Below, piece by piece: positions 38,801 through 51,000 of a DNA stretch of 64,000 nucleotides. A program made the position numbers and the translations under genes. The notes under the pieces were generated by a model. The model saw only the letters and a program-made list of their open reading frames with translations, was not told the origin of the DNA and did not search any database. The stretch's first letter is position 1. Each line of letters starts with the position of its first letter. The stretch spans positions 10,292,001 to 10,356,000 of the forward strand of contig NC_135250.1 in NCBI RefSeq assembly GCF_964204865.1, given 5' to 3'. The stretch is from Styela clava. Lineage: Eukaryota > Chordata > Ascidiacea > Stolidobranchia > Styelidae.

Positions 38801-40622
38801 TGCAAATACGTATTGCAAATTTTCCATGATAGTATAAATTAACAATATTATAGTCCTTATAAAATCCCTGTTCGAAACTTAACGCTGTCAAAAATATGCA
38901 GTTGACGACTATTTGTCTTTCATCGTACGCTAAGAAGAAATACACTTTAACGATTTATGAGAAAAAAACTTTATCACTCTTTTGTGCTATAATAAAACAA
39001 TTCCAAAATGAGGTTTATCAGTTTTGATAAGAAAAATTAGCTAATTCTATCAAATACTGTAATTTAAATTCGAATTTCCATGTCGTTCCTAAATAGACAT
39101 CCGTATCTTGACGAACAATATGTGAAAACTCAATGAAGTGGCACTTAATAATTTTTGGATGCTTACGCCAGTTGACGTTTCATCAAACATCGTTTTTCTT
39201 GTTTATTTCCGTACATATGACCAATCAGCAATAAGTTTACGGGGCGTAACAATTGCTACTTGTGCAGCCGCTCAGACTTTTTTATTATGCAGACGAATTT
39301 TTAAGTATAGTTGTACACATTGGCTCGTTTTCATAGATTTACCTGCTATTTGTCTTTTTTAGTTGTGTTTCAACAACTTGGGTATGAATCAAATATCCTA
39401 GTGGTCTTTTGTTTTCCGAGGATTTTCGTTTAATTTTAACAACCAAAAAGTAGTTCCAAAGATCTGCTATGGACTATCTTGAAAATTAGCTATCAGTACT
39501 TTCGAATGACAGTCGGTTATATATTTTGATTCAAAATGATGGGCTCGGATTTTGTAAGTGACAATTCGCCAGAACTCGCTCAAAGTCGGAATCTACAATG
39601 GTTACGTGTATAGGTAGGTGGTGCAAGGATTGGGAAAACACGCATTAACATAACTATTCGGATATAATACCGCTCACATTGATTTTCTGGGAAAAGTTTA
39701 TTTTATGTAAATGATACACATTACATTTAAAAAGGTTCAAGTACAGAAGGACTAAAACAGTTGTAAATTTACCTGGATTAAATAAGACGGTTCCCATGAA
39801 ATATGCATATTCTACAGCTGAAAGTTGCAGTTCCGTGAAACGTTTAATGAAACTTTTCAGCTTGTCAGCTTCGTCAACTTTTATTGATTCTCCTTCATTG
39901 AATGAAACATCTTTAGATGTTTGAACCGTAGCAGGCACAGAAATTTCGTACCGAATAACACCAAACGATACTTGTTCCTGAGCCATTCCGACAATGAACA
40001 GCTCTGCCCAGCAGTTGGAGAAAAGAAGCTCTTGGTCGTGAGTTCCAAGGTTTTTAAAAGACTCTAAACTTTTTACAAAGCTTATTGTTTTTTCAAGAAT
40101 TTCGGCAGAATTTTTGTGCGTTTCAGCTGCGTTTTGTAGGCCTACACATCGACGAGTCATAGTTGATCTGTTGCTTATATATGGCAACTGTGTGACGGGT
40201 TGTGTGTTAGGACACGGTGAGGTCTTTGGCCTCAGTTCGTGATGGGGTTTGTTTAGTAGGCTAAATAAAATTGAATCTTCTTTTTCTGGTTTTGGAGTAG
40301 AGCCACTACAACCACTACAATCACGGGCGTCTGTCACTTGAGAATAGGTCTCAACTGGAACTCCTGTACCGGTGTTAATTGGGAGCGATGGTACGCGCTG
40401 TTGTCCTGCGTTTCGGCGGGAATATCCCATCATGTCTGTCATCAAATACGGTGAATTCTGGACCGCCAGGCTATCAGTAACAACACTGATATACGGTTGG
40501 TAAAGTCCTGTTGAATTTATGCTGTATGGCGAAAGTTCAGATGGGAATACATCGAATGCTTTTGGTGGTACTTGACGACGTGGACCCTGTATACCAAAGC
40601 TATTTATAGGTACCAGAAGCAT
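35887..40622 (-). CDS. Nuclear receptor lacking a DNA-binding domain, NR0B (DAX1/SHP) type
   Basis: Exons in transcription order: 39773-40622, 38044-38121, 35887-36050, giving 363 residues, all GT-AG and in phase. No zinc-finger DNA-binding domain precedes the ligand-binding domain (LBD). Residues 119-123 are LFSLL, an LxxLL box placed as in vertebrate DAX1 and SHP. The LBD starts near 170: FVKSLESF, NCWAELFIVGMAQ (203-215), EYAYFMGTVLFNPD (271-284), RLAQILLGLPALRSI (327-341), ELFF (348-351). Intron 1 splits the codon for D284 in LFNPD, matching as I recall the single intron shared by DAX1 and SHP. NR0B proteins are nuclear co-repressors that bind other receptors. The helix 12/AF-2 segment is missing: the protein stops 12 residues after ELFF. 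An upstream in-frame stretch to about 40674 behind a TTCAG acceptor means the start could lie in another exon. An NR2 relative that lost its DBD is the alternative. Confidence 0.82.
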
Positions 40623-41822
40623 AGTCTGCTGCCCCTCGTCAAATGATTTGAAGATATAGATGCAAGTAGGCTGAAGACTCAATTAGGATAAAACTAGCAG
40701 TGTTGTAAACAGATAACAGGACAATTACTAATACAACTTATAGTAAAGTTTGAGCAAACAGTCTAAAAAATTAAATCATATGTACAAAATGGTAATACCG
40801 TATTTTCCAAGCAACCTTCAAAAAAGGTTTGGCCAGCAAAATTTGTCCTCTACATTTACCGTTACAAGTCACTCATACCAGCCTAGTGAGCAAATTTGCT
40901 ATTTGCCCAATAGGCATGTTTGCTCACTGAATATTTGAATCTATATTTAGAGCGCAAAAAAAACGATATAACGATTTTACAGATTTTTCATTCAAGATTT
41001 ATATTGTTTACCCCATGCTCCAAAGCAATCGTATTATAATATTGGCGATTCGAATCTTTCCCTCGACAAGAATCAGTAAATTATAATTCAGTACTGGTTT
41101 ATATGATATATAATTATATACCAAAGTAACCCGTTTAATTTTGTCTTTCAAATGTGTAGGCTCCTGAACGAAAGAGCTTTGCTGAGAACTCTGAACCTAG
41201 GCATAATAGGATAACAATTCTGTATTTGTATACTTATCAAGACTATAGCAAATTATTCCTTTGGCCCATTACATTTTTTACCATTCTCGAAACATTTTTC
41301 TAACGTTACTAGTTAGACAACCATAACGTTATGCTGTTGTCAAGTATTGTATTGGCCACCACAGTGCCGAAAAACTCGTTACTGATTTTCAGTAAGACAT
41401 GCCTCTATTTAATATACATATATAACCATCTCTTAGACAAATATTGGTGTGAGGTATACCCATAGGAAACGGCTGAGATGTATGTCATCAGTAAACGTAA
41501 CGACGAAAAAAGAGAATACACAACGATGGCGACCTCGACCCGAGGCTGTTATGCACATAAAGAAACGGGGTTAGTATAGCGAGCTTATTCTCGTTAATAT
41601 TTTACAAAGGTGAGTCGAGGGTTTCGACTAGAATATCAACTACTTTCGCTAATAATGACGACTTGATTTCCAAATAAAATTGTTCTAAAATTAGGACTAT
41701 ATCGCTGTACGATGTTAAGTGATCTGCTTTCTCAGTAACAACAAATTACTCACAGTCATCGACATCCTCTGATATGGTCTCCGAATTCAGTTTCCATTCC
41801 TGGTGATGTAATGTGCTTATAC

Positions 41823-42910
41823 CGTGTTTTCCCGAAAATAAGACAGGGTCTTACTTCAATTTTCTTCCGAAAAATATCACTAGGGCTTATTTTCGGGGAT
41901 ATCTTATATTTTCATTTATTAAAACAAAATTACAAAGTAGAGAATCACGAGATTTTTAAATATATATATATATACAAAACAATGAAACCGATATCCATTA
42001 ATCTATAAATAACACGTTTTTATTCAACATAACTGCAAAACATAAATTATCAATCATTTAAAACGTGTACGAGAGATTTCTTGCTGTCGACTAGGTCACG
42101 GTGGTTAAAACCCAGGCCCGCGGGCCGCATGGCCATTATCTGTGACCCGCGTCGCTTTTGCTGCAGGGTAATCGAAAATCGCATGTGGTGTTGTTTTGTC
42201 ATAAAAATAACCAGAAAATCTTGTTACATCACTAATGTCACTGAATCGATTAGTGTCACGGCTAGCTGAAGCAACTAGCGAAGTTGAATAGTGTCCAAAT
42301 TGTTCACTGGCTTTCTATATTTTTGGTTGAGAATATATTTCAACAGTTATTATAACTAAATTTTAATGTTATGGCCTGAGAATATAACTCTTTCCTGTGA
42401 TGTTTTGCAACCAGCCTAAACAGTATTACAAAAATGCTTCTAATATGTTAGAAAATTTGGTAATTACTCTTCTGTACCTTACATTCGGTAAAATATGTTA
42501 ATCAATCATTCAGCAGTTATGGCAAACATAGTCTAAAACGCCATTTTGCTATCATGTGAGCAAATTTTCAAATTTTACTTTGAGAACCCCATCGATATTC
42601 AAGAGCACTTACATTTGCGGGAGCACTTTCTCCGTTGTGAAGAGTTCGAAATCTTACATTATATGTAGATAAATGTTTCAATGATTTTTCTGGCGTATTT
42701 TGCATGTTTTAGCTTGATAAATGACACACAATGATCAATTGTTTGCACAATAAAAGTGTTTGTTTTGTATTGTCCTATTTACCTATTTCTGACACTATTG
42801 TGGCCCGCGAACAATGCAAAAAAAAATTTGTGGCCCGCGAAGGCAACAACCTTGGACCACCCTGAACTAGGTCTTATTTTAAGAGGAGGGCTTATTTTTG
42901 GGGAAACACG
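41823..42910. mobile_element. Palindromic-ended DNA element split by a hAT insertion
   Basis: The left end CGTGTTTTCCCGAAAATAAG and the right end (inverse strand) CGTGTTTCCCCAAAAATAAG are inverted repeats. A second inverted copy, GCTTATTTTCGGGGA, lies at 41885-41899 inside the left end. Without the inserted hAT the element would be about 310 bp. I cannot define its target duplication with certainty, and I do not assign a superfamily. Confidence 0.65.
42097..42864. mobile_element. Non-autonomous hAT element, nested
   Basis: Ends CACGGTGGTTAAAACCCAGG and (inverse) CAGGGTGGTCCAAGG are followed by GC-rich blocks GGCCCGCGGGCC and GTGGCCCGCGAAGG. Flanks GACTAGGT and AACTAGGT match at 7 of 8 bases. 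The 768-bp insert disrupts the older element around it. No intact coding sequence. Confidence 0.85.
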
Positions 42911-44125
42911 TTAGACTCTTTCAAATCGTTTTTGCATTATAGACTAAATAGAGTAGTGGTTACAGTTTTGTCATTTGGTGGGGCGAAGACTTTTAAGGCG
43001 GTTAGACAATTTTTAGCGAAAAATGTTATTTACCTATAAATACATTACAAAAGTATATATGTAAATTTCAGTAGCAAGGAATTCTGGGCCCCTTGTCGTG
43101 GTTTGCACATAGTATAAAGGCATCATAGTACCTATAATAGCTTTAATTAAAGAAGTATATAAAAATTGGTAAGAATCACAAACTTTTATTTCAATATACA
43201 AATGAATCTCGTGTACCTTCCACCCAGTCGGGGAATGAAACTTCTTTTGCACTTTCTTTTTTTTTTAACTCCGATGTCAATAATATGTATGATTTATTAG
43301 TCACCTATAGATAGACCAACTGAAACTATTTCTAAAAATACTTTTTAGCAAAAAACAATACTCTTTTATTTTACCATCAAGAGCTTTTCATGAGTTCTTG
43401 TGGTTAGATATAAGATGAAGCCTATAGTCGTGCAGTAACTAGACCACATTTCCCGCTTTGAGGACATAATGAGCATATATGGCGCGCCGTTATGGCATAC
43501 AGAAATTTCGTTTCGATTTTATGTCAACGTGCTACAGTTGGCGTTGTCCTTTGCTAACCAAACCCACAATATGGCCAGACATACACAGGCCTAGTACTCC
43601 TTACTCCCTTTTTGATTGTATATTGAATTAGTGCGTTATTTGGCACCCTCGTGGAAACGTGTTTAAGGCAAAACTAGGTATTTAACAAAAAAGCAGGGGC
43701 CACAGGCGTTGAGAGTTTTGGAAAGGAGAGCATGGATAATGGGAGTTTGAGAATTATTGTACAAGATCATCCATTTCACTAATTGCTTAACTTCAATGAA
43801 AAAAGTAACTTGCTTTGGTCTAAGAAATAATGAACTTCAATAAAAGTCACAACACTGTTACTGTTTCTATATCTGATCTTAATTACAGTTTTATTTGCTT
43901 TATGAGCATAAATAGGTACAGATATTTTTATTGAAATTTCTGGGAATTCCGTATGTCAGAAGTAGGATTGTGGTTTGTGTAAGGTGGCAATTTTCACACA
44001 AGATCGCAGCGACGCGTCCGTTAGTGGTTCATAATTGTCTTGCGGTTAAACTATCCGAAAAATACATTCAAAATTAGATTTTTAACGCGTGGGTTCTGCG
44101 ACACTGTAACCTACAAAGGTTAATT

Positions 44126-44136
44126 ATATATATATA
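44126..44136 (+). promoter_or_regulatory. Candidate TATA box
   Basis: TATATATATAT lies about 40 bases upstream of the ATG at 44175, in a suitable place for a short 5' leader. It could equally be a small microsatellite. Confidence 0.35.
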
Positions 44137-44174
44137 TCCAAGTTTTAAGCATCGCGCAATACGATTTTGTCACA

Positions 44175-46226
44175 ATGTGTGTTATGGGTTCATTTGCAAA
44201 GATTACAAATATGTTTGGAAGCAATAATCTACAATTGCTGGTGGCGTTTCTACTATTTACGACAAGTTATGTAACAGGTAGGTAAGTCTACGAGTGTACT
44301 GTTCTATCTCACTATGCAGGGCTACTCAACTGGCGGTCCGAATCCAGACCTTTCGATTATTTGATTCGTACCGCACCTAATTCTTTATTTTCGATTATTA
44401 GCCCAATTTTGAAGTTTCCTTCTATAGTTTTGAGTAATATGAAAAGAACTATAACACCATAATAAACAATCTTGATTATCTAATAATCATTATCCGGCCG
44501 AGGAAGCGCGCGTTTCAGGATGCCGAAATATAATTCCTGGAAAGACCGGACCCAAATAATTTTGAAGTTTTTTATGCGGGGATTTTTGGTGGAAATAGTT
44601 GAGTAGCCTTGCGCTATAGTATAAAATGTTTAGTTTGCCTTGAATTGAAACTATTGCTGCATAGTGAGTCACATGTATTTTAATTTCTTATCTCTGTAGT
44701 AATTAGTGCTCATTGTCAGGTAAGGTGAGTATGTAGTTAACACTTTTATTTGGTTATCAGGATGTCATACAAAAACGAAAGACAGCAAGGGAAAGGAGCC
44801 ACACGAGAATTGGGACAAAACTAAAGGAAAATTTACAACTAAAACAGCACACAACTTACAAAAAGTTAAATTGTCATATATGTCAGCGAAATCAAAAACA
44901 ATAAAATTAGATTTTTGTATGGAAGATGCTGTAAGTATTCAATCCCAACGATCTAATATTCTAGTTGTTATGATAATTGTAACTTAAATGTGAGCTTTAT
45001 CCAACAAATTTGAATTTGTGCGGTAACAATTGGGCCAAATGTAGAATACCAATGTTCATAGTAGCATAATAGACTCGAAAAACATAAATTTCTGTCATAA
45101 TAAAAAAATTTCTGTTTAAAAACATCACATTTTGTAGTTTTGTCTTGTGCGATTATGCAAGGAATGTACTACTATTTGCGAGGCATAAATAAATTAACAT
45201 AGATACAAATCGTTGTATATTGGCCAATCATTATATCTGGTCTTGTATGTTTTTTTTTGTGTTATATATATATATATATATATTACCCGCGCACTCTCAC
45301 TCAGCTGACATACCAGTTGATGTGTAGTAAACTTATGAGTAAAATTTTGGGACTTCCTGAAGTATGTGCACCAAGATGGCGCACAACCTGAACATGGTAT
45401 GTGTAACAGGTTAGGGTTCAGGTTATGCGACATCTTGGTGCACATTTTATGGGAGTACCATTCTCGGATGACGTAATGTACAATATACAAATCAATTCTG
45501 AAAAACACCCATTACATCATTCGATTTGAAATCAATCATGAAATTCACCATTAAATTTGCGGTTATTTAGAATTATGGTTACATTAAAAAACTTTAAATT
45601 GATACGAACCTGTGTAATTATCTTTTTATTAAATCGTTTTGATTAAATTTTGTTTCGCTTTTTGTAATAATATATACTTAGGACTGGTATTTAATTATTA
45701 ATTTAAATTGAACAAAGTGGGAGGCGCAAAGGCGGTAACCGCCTTTGGAAACATATGTAGTAATTTAGTGAGCAGTTGCTTGATCCATCACGTAGGCCTA
45801 CGTGAAGAAATACGTTATATATATATACTGGATTTTATTGCTGTGCACGGAGTCTAATTAAACAACCATAAACGGATAAGAGGATTCGGAAGCATCCACA
45901 ATGCGACCTTTCTTGTTTGTTTTTATCTAAAAACAACTTAGATTTATTTTTTCTTTCGTTACCATAAGGTTAAAAAAGAACAATGGCTCAAAAAATATTT
46001 GATGAAAAGGAAAGAGTTTATGAAATTAATGGCAAAAGGTGGAGATTTGCACTACACCAAATTTTTATCGGTGGTTTCAAGAACTTGGGAATGCAGGAAG
46101 TATCGATCATCATGCAGTAGATTCAAGGTATATTGTCAGTACCATAGTCGGCTAGCGTTACTGTGTGTTAAAAGACAACCGTTCATGGGAAAAAAGGTTC
46201 CAATTTACTCAATTAAAAATGTATAA
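44175..46226 (+). CDS. Basic six-cysteine secreted protein, unknown family
   Basis: Three exons, 44175-44277, 44761-44930 and 45969-46226, join in phase to 176 residues ending TAA. Residues 1-34 hold a hydrophobic core (LLVAFLLFTTSYVT) typical of a signal peptide, with a long N-region before it; an internal Met at position 13 could be the true start. The mature part is strongly basic, with many Lys and Arg, and has six cysteines, four of them clustered near residues 137-164. I recognise no domain. The first donor was chosen over a stronger-looking GTAAGT four bases on, because that one leads to an early stop. Intron 1 holds a hAT MITE and intron 2 a hairpin. It ends 1.8 kb from the 3' end of the convergent PDHA gene. 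Confidence 0.6.
44317..44611. mobile_element. Short hAT-like MITE
   Basis: Terminal inverted repeats CAGGGCTACTCAACT and (inverse) CAAGGCTACTCAACT, with GGTCCGAATCCAGACC and the partner GGACCC/CCGGTC blocks inside. The element is 295 bp. A target duplication is not clear (TCACTATG against CGCTATAG). It lies in intron 1 of the six-cysteine gene. Confidence 0.75.
45365..45444. repeat. Inverted repeat, 29-bp arms
   Basis: Arms 45365-45393 and 45416-45444 match at 27 of 29 bases when one is inverted, with a 22-base loop. The core GCACCAAGATGGCGCACAAC is GC-rich for this window. It sits in intron 2 of the six-cysteine gene, next to a TA microsatellite at about 45263-45283. It may be a palindromic MITE core. 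Confidence 0.88.
45727..45747. repeat. Perfect 10-bp palindrome, 1-base spacer
   Basis: CAAAGGCGGT-A-ACCGCCTTTG is an exact inverted repeat in intron 2 of the six-cysteine gene. It could bind a dimeric regulator or be a transposon footprint; nothing else in the context decides. Confidence 0.8.
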
Positions 46227-47042
46227 CATATAATATTGTTGACGTAGAATGATAATGTCGCCAACGCCGTATTCACGTTTTAACAATAGGCTACTCTGAG
46301 ACATTATAATCCTCGACCGCTCAAAAGCGAATTAAAAATTAGAACCTTGGATTGTCAACGCTTGATCATCAGCTTTGGTTACACGCGTCTTCCCTTCCCC
46401 AGTAAAACTGTACTCTTATTTTCTTCGTATTTTGCAAGCAAATTTTTACTAGTTCAAAAAAAAAACTTGACCATACCTACCTTATTCAAATTTATTCGTC
46501 CATATTTGGCCGATTTCAGTCCCAACTTGGGCGTTTAATTTGGGCAATTGAAGCCATAAGAAATATGTAACAACGTTACCCACTAACATTCTTTTTGTAG
46601 AAATGCATTTATCAGAACAACAAAGGAAAAAGAAATAAATAAGCAAGAAGACTTCAAAACATTGCATTTAATGTTATAATTTGAATAACTTTGCGGCGAT
46701 CGTTGCTAATATGGCGGCGTGAAGAATCGGAGACAATGCAGCTTCAAGATGCTATTTTATAGAAACGCTGATTACTTTTTCGGTTTTATACATACTACTT
46801 TTTCAATACAATGCCATTGCAGTATTGTACCCTATTTGAAAATTTATAATCGTATGTGACCGCTCTTTAACTTGCTTCAAAGAACAGCGTACTCGCGGGA
46901 ATGCCTGGTCGAAGGAGGTCGTAGTTTCTACACCTCGTGGCTCAAAAAAAACAGGTTAAAATGCGAATTTATACTCGAGAATGTGAAGTGGGTCACTTTT
47001 CTATCCATATGCGTGCTTTAAAATTATTTGAAACAAAATATG

Positions 47043-47221
47043 ATGCATGATGGGAAGTAGAGCCTTCTTAAGAAGTTGTTGAATAGCGCAAATCTATAGC
47101 GAAGGAATAGAAATTTCCTGGTGTATTGTAATCAGTATTGTAGAATGCATGATGGGAAATATAACGTTTTTGTAAAGTTGTTGAACAGTGCAAATCTATA
47201 TTTAAGGGATTGAAATTCCCT
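47043..47221. repeat. Two diverged direct repeats, about 102-bp period
   Basis: ATGCATGATGGGAA starts both units (47043-47119 and 47145-47221). Each continues with AAGTTGTTGAA, GCAAATCTAT and a final GAAATT(T)CC. Divergence is about 25 percent by eye. Confidence 0.75.
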
Positions 47222-47296
47222 AGAACAACATATAGCGCGAGATGAGAAAATTAACTGAAGGTAGCTCATCAATTGTAAAATCAGGTTTACAATGTT

Positions 47297-47513
47297 CAGG
47301 GTGTCCAAAAAGTTCCGCCCGATTTCATAGCATTACCAATTGCATTTTTGAATAAATTTTGTTGTATGACTATGATAAATGGGGACTACAACATTCAACA
47401 TCTATAACATCCAATTAGAAACAGGTCGACTATAAATCTTTTTTAAAATTAAAAAAAAAATAACATTTGATTATAAAGACTTTATAATCGGGCGAAAACT
47501 TTTTGGACACCGT
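47297..47513. mobile_element. Short Tc1/mariner-like MITE
   Basis: The ends GGTGTCCAAAAAGTT-CGCCCGATT form imperfect 27-base inverted repeats around a 217-bp AT-rich body with no coding sequence. The GGTGTCCAAAAAGT terminus is the form common in mariner-like elements. A TA duplication is present on the right but eroded on the left. Confidence 0.75.
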
Positions 47514-48041
47514 TATATCTCTACATTTGCTGAATGATATACGAACGGAACGCCCGCCCTATCCAAAAACTCCTCATAAAAAACAAAAATAAATCACAAC
47601 TTATACATTATAGAGTGTATTGTTGGCATTGGGGCCACTGCAAAGTTTTCTTTCCAAAGGAGAAAAAACAATACGTTCATTAAATCTTAGAGTATCAAAG
47701 AAGAAATCACATTGTTAAAACTTGACTGGAAGTAGTCAATTAAGCCATGGCCATGTACCATGGCCCATGGTACAATATTAAATTTTTATGCGAAGACTTG
47801 AAAACTTTTACGTATATTGATATCCACTGGTTATTGTGTATCGTGTTTGTGAACATGAAATGTAAAATTTAAATTAATTTGGATCTACATTAATCATGGG
47901 CCATCTATAAACATGCTTGACAATGACCCAATTTCTGTGTAGCCATTTCTTGGGAATTGGGTTTTATAGTTTGGCAATATTTTTATGGTAAAATAACTTA
48001 AATATAGTATGATTAATAAAATTCTAAGTTGTCGGGCACAG

Positions 48042-51000
48042 TTACATGTTTGGGAGATTGAGTACTTTTTCAAAGTTGTTAGTGGAGCGCATGGGGATAG
48101 GAACATCCGTTTTGTAAACGTCGCTACCGAGTTGATCCATGTCTGGTTCCGTAGAAGCAAGCGCTAAAGCAGTTTCCTCTTCAACGTGTTGTTTGATCTC
48201 TTTATCAATTGTCTGTACACATAACAAAATTAAAATTTAACACACAGCAGGTAAACTTTGAAGCCATCTGGAATTATGGCAGCAATGGTGAACTAACAGC
48301 TTGGCGGTGTGGCGCATCGTGCCAAGCGTTAGGAATACGCTCGCCTCCACACCTCTGATTACCTTGCGCGGGATCGATTCCTTTGCAAGGATAGTTATGT
48401 GCAAGAGGATTGCCATCTAGTCCATGCTTCCAAAAACAAATAACTGGCTAACTAATCCCATACCCGACTGGAAACCGGACGAGAAGCCGTGGTTCGTCAT
48501 ATGATTAAGCCCTCTTATCGACTTTCCTCTGCCCGGGATAAATATTAAAATCCTATCATATCCTACATTGAACTCTAAATAACGAACAGGCAGTGCGAGA
48601 TATTTATGTTAATATGCTAGCTAGATTGGGCTGAAAAGAATTGGTGGAATTCAGGAGAATAGGTAGCGTTCAAAAGAGAAACCTTAACAACTAAATAAAG
48701 CAGGGAAAATCATTCCAGAAAACTCACTTTAATTTCGTCCATGGTAACTAATTCAGCTTTGATCATTTTTTCTCTGAAACTTGTGATTGGATCAAGTTTA
48801 CTTCGAACTTCTTTTACTTCATCTCTTGTTCGATAACTAAAATCAAGTGTATTCCTTGATTATATAATCATATAATTAAATGCATTTTGCACCAAAAATA
48901 CCCAAAGTAACTAGATTTGATATTTTGCAATTTATACATTAAGCACTATACACAGGGCTTACGCCAATATTATCAGTGGCAACTTTAAAAATTCTTGAAA
49001 TTTGGGTAAATGGGATATACGAGAAAAAACTGTTACAATTTTGCAGTTGAGTGAATATACTTCTGTTACTGTACTCCTAGATCATCGGCTATGGAGACAT
49101 TGGCGACATCCATCACCACTAATCTATATCTTCAACCAAAGTGCCATAGTTTTATTCACATACCTCGTTCCTGGGTCACTCATACTGTGTCCGTGATATC
49201 TGTATGTTGCCAGTTCCATTAATATAGGACCCTGTGAACCCAAGAGATAAAAATCAATAAACCAGTAAACAGCTGAATGCACCCATGACATTACATAGAC
49301 CAGTGTTTTCCAACCAACCTTTGGGTCGCAACCCAAAACTGGGTCACTTTAAAAATTTTCTTGGGTCGCTTGTTTTATCAACATAATTAAAGTCACTGAT
49401 TTCATTTTTTGGTAAATTTCAATTGTTTATTCTATATTTACATTGAAGTGTTGTTCAATAGTGATTGTATATGTGGCAAGCATTAAAAAGTAAGAACATG
49501 ACAACATCTATTTTAAGTATGGCCATGCCACAATTTCGATAACTCGCTTGTGCCAAACAATCACAGCGTTTTCAGTAAAAAGGAATGTTCATATCAGTAA
49601 TTTAATTGTGCGAATATATGAAAGGTTGCAAAAATTACTTTTCAAAAAATTTGGGTCGCTTGAAATAAAAGGTTGGAAACCACTGACATAGACTATAGTA
49701 CACACACACAACAAACCAACCACCTCAGAATGTAATTTTGTGTTTAATCCACAAAAAAATCGACTTAGATTAGATTCCCACAGTCTATTATTCATAACCA
49801 GTAATGGTTATGCTCTGTTGTGTAATAAAATCATTTACAATATTATAATGTCCCAATATACTTGCATATCCATATTAATATATTGGCATAGGTCTAAGAT
49901 AGAATACTTGAAACCCCCAAAGTACATACGTTTTCGACTGCGTATTCTCTGGCAAATTTAGTTGCTTCTCTGACTGCTAAAATATCCATTCCATCCACCT
50001 TAATACCAGGCACGTAATCTCCTCTTGTGTAGTATTCGGTACTTGCGCTTGCTCTCTCCACAGCCGTTCCCATCCCGTACCTACATTAAACAAAGTATAA
50101 GTGGAAAGTAGTTGGAAAAACCATATTGAGAAATTCAGAATAATGAATATTATATGAATTTTTACATGATAGCCAAGCTTTTATTCACAGTTTTTGAGTA
50201 TGGTCGAACAACTGCTTGCATAGGCAAGGAAAGGTAGATAGGCTAGTGTTTCAAGTGACCCAACTGATAATAACTAGTTGAGCTTGAGAACTTTGCATTA
50301 TATATAGATCAGTAATCACTGTTCCACTTTTAAAAATACCATATTATAAGAACACCATTATTTGAATATGATAGTTTGCAGGTATAAAATTATCAGTTAA
50401 ATCTCCATACATACTTGTTATTTTCACAGACATATATTACAGGGAGATTCCATAATTTTGACATATTGAAAGCTTCAAACACTTGACCCTAAAATAAATA
50501 AAAAACATTGCCTAAACATAATCAACTAAGGCAGGGGTTCTCAACCTTTTTTCTGTTAAGTACCCCCCGAGTCACGAAACAATCAACGCGAACCCCCGGT
50601 AATCAGACACTGAACAAAATTGTGATATATTGAATAACAATTTGTTGCAACACCAATTCATTGACCATATCTAACTAAATTAAATCATCTTGCTGATATT
50701 ATTGCCCTTATCGTTTGCCTAACTAATGAATTCTTAAAATCTCTCCCAAGTTTCAATAAGCATGATAACTTCTCCAATGCTCGCAGCATGCTGTCTTTAG
50801 AGATTTCACAGTTTGTACCTAAAGCCTTGAATTTCACATTGTTGTGTCACAATCACAACAACGCAAGATCAGGGAAAATCTACGTTTCAATTGACGTCTA
50901 GTTTCAATGGGCATTTTCCTCTAGTAGTAATGAAGGGTACTAAAAAAATAGCAACATACAAAAGCTCGACTGTCATTCAAGTACCCCCGAAAATCTTCTC

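Larger units (their letters stand above)
40623..44125. other. Intergenic, with nested transposons
   Basis: Upstream of the NR0B gene I see no DNA-binding-domain exon and no other gene. The region is mostly AT-rich sequence plus the nested elements at 41.8-42.9 kb. Confidence 0.5.
46227..48041. other. Convergent intergenic region
   Basis: It separates the 3' ends of the plus-strand six-cysteine gene and the minus-strand PDHA gene. It contains a 102-bp-period duplication and a mariner-like MITE, and no further gene that I can support. Confidence 0.5.

Noticed and set aside
39654-39772. Extension of the NR0B exon past 39773
   Set aside because: The sequence after the AG|GTAAAT donor loses similarity to the ligand-binding domain, while splicing to 38121 restores LFNPD and the following helix.
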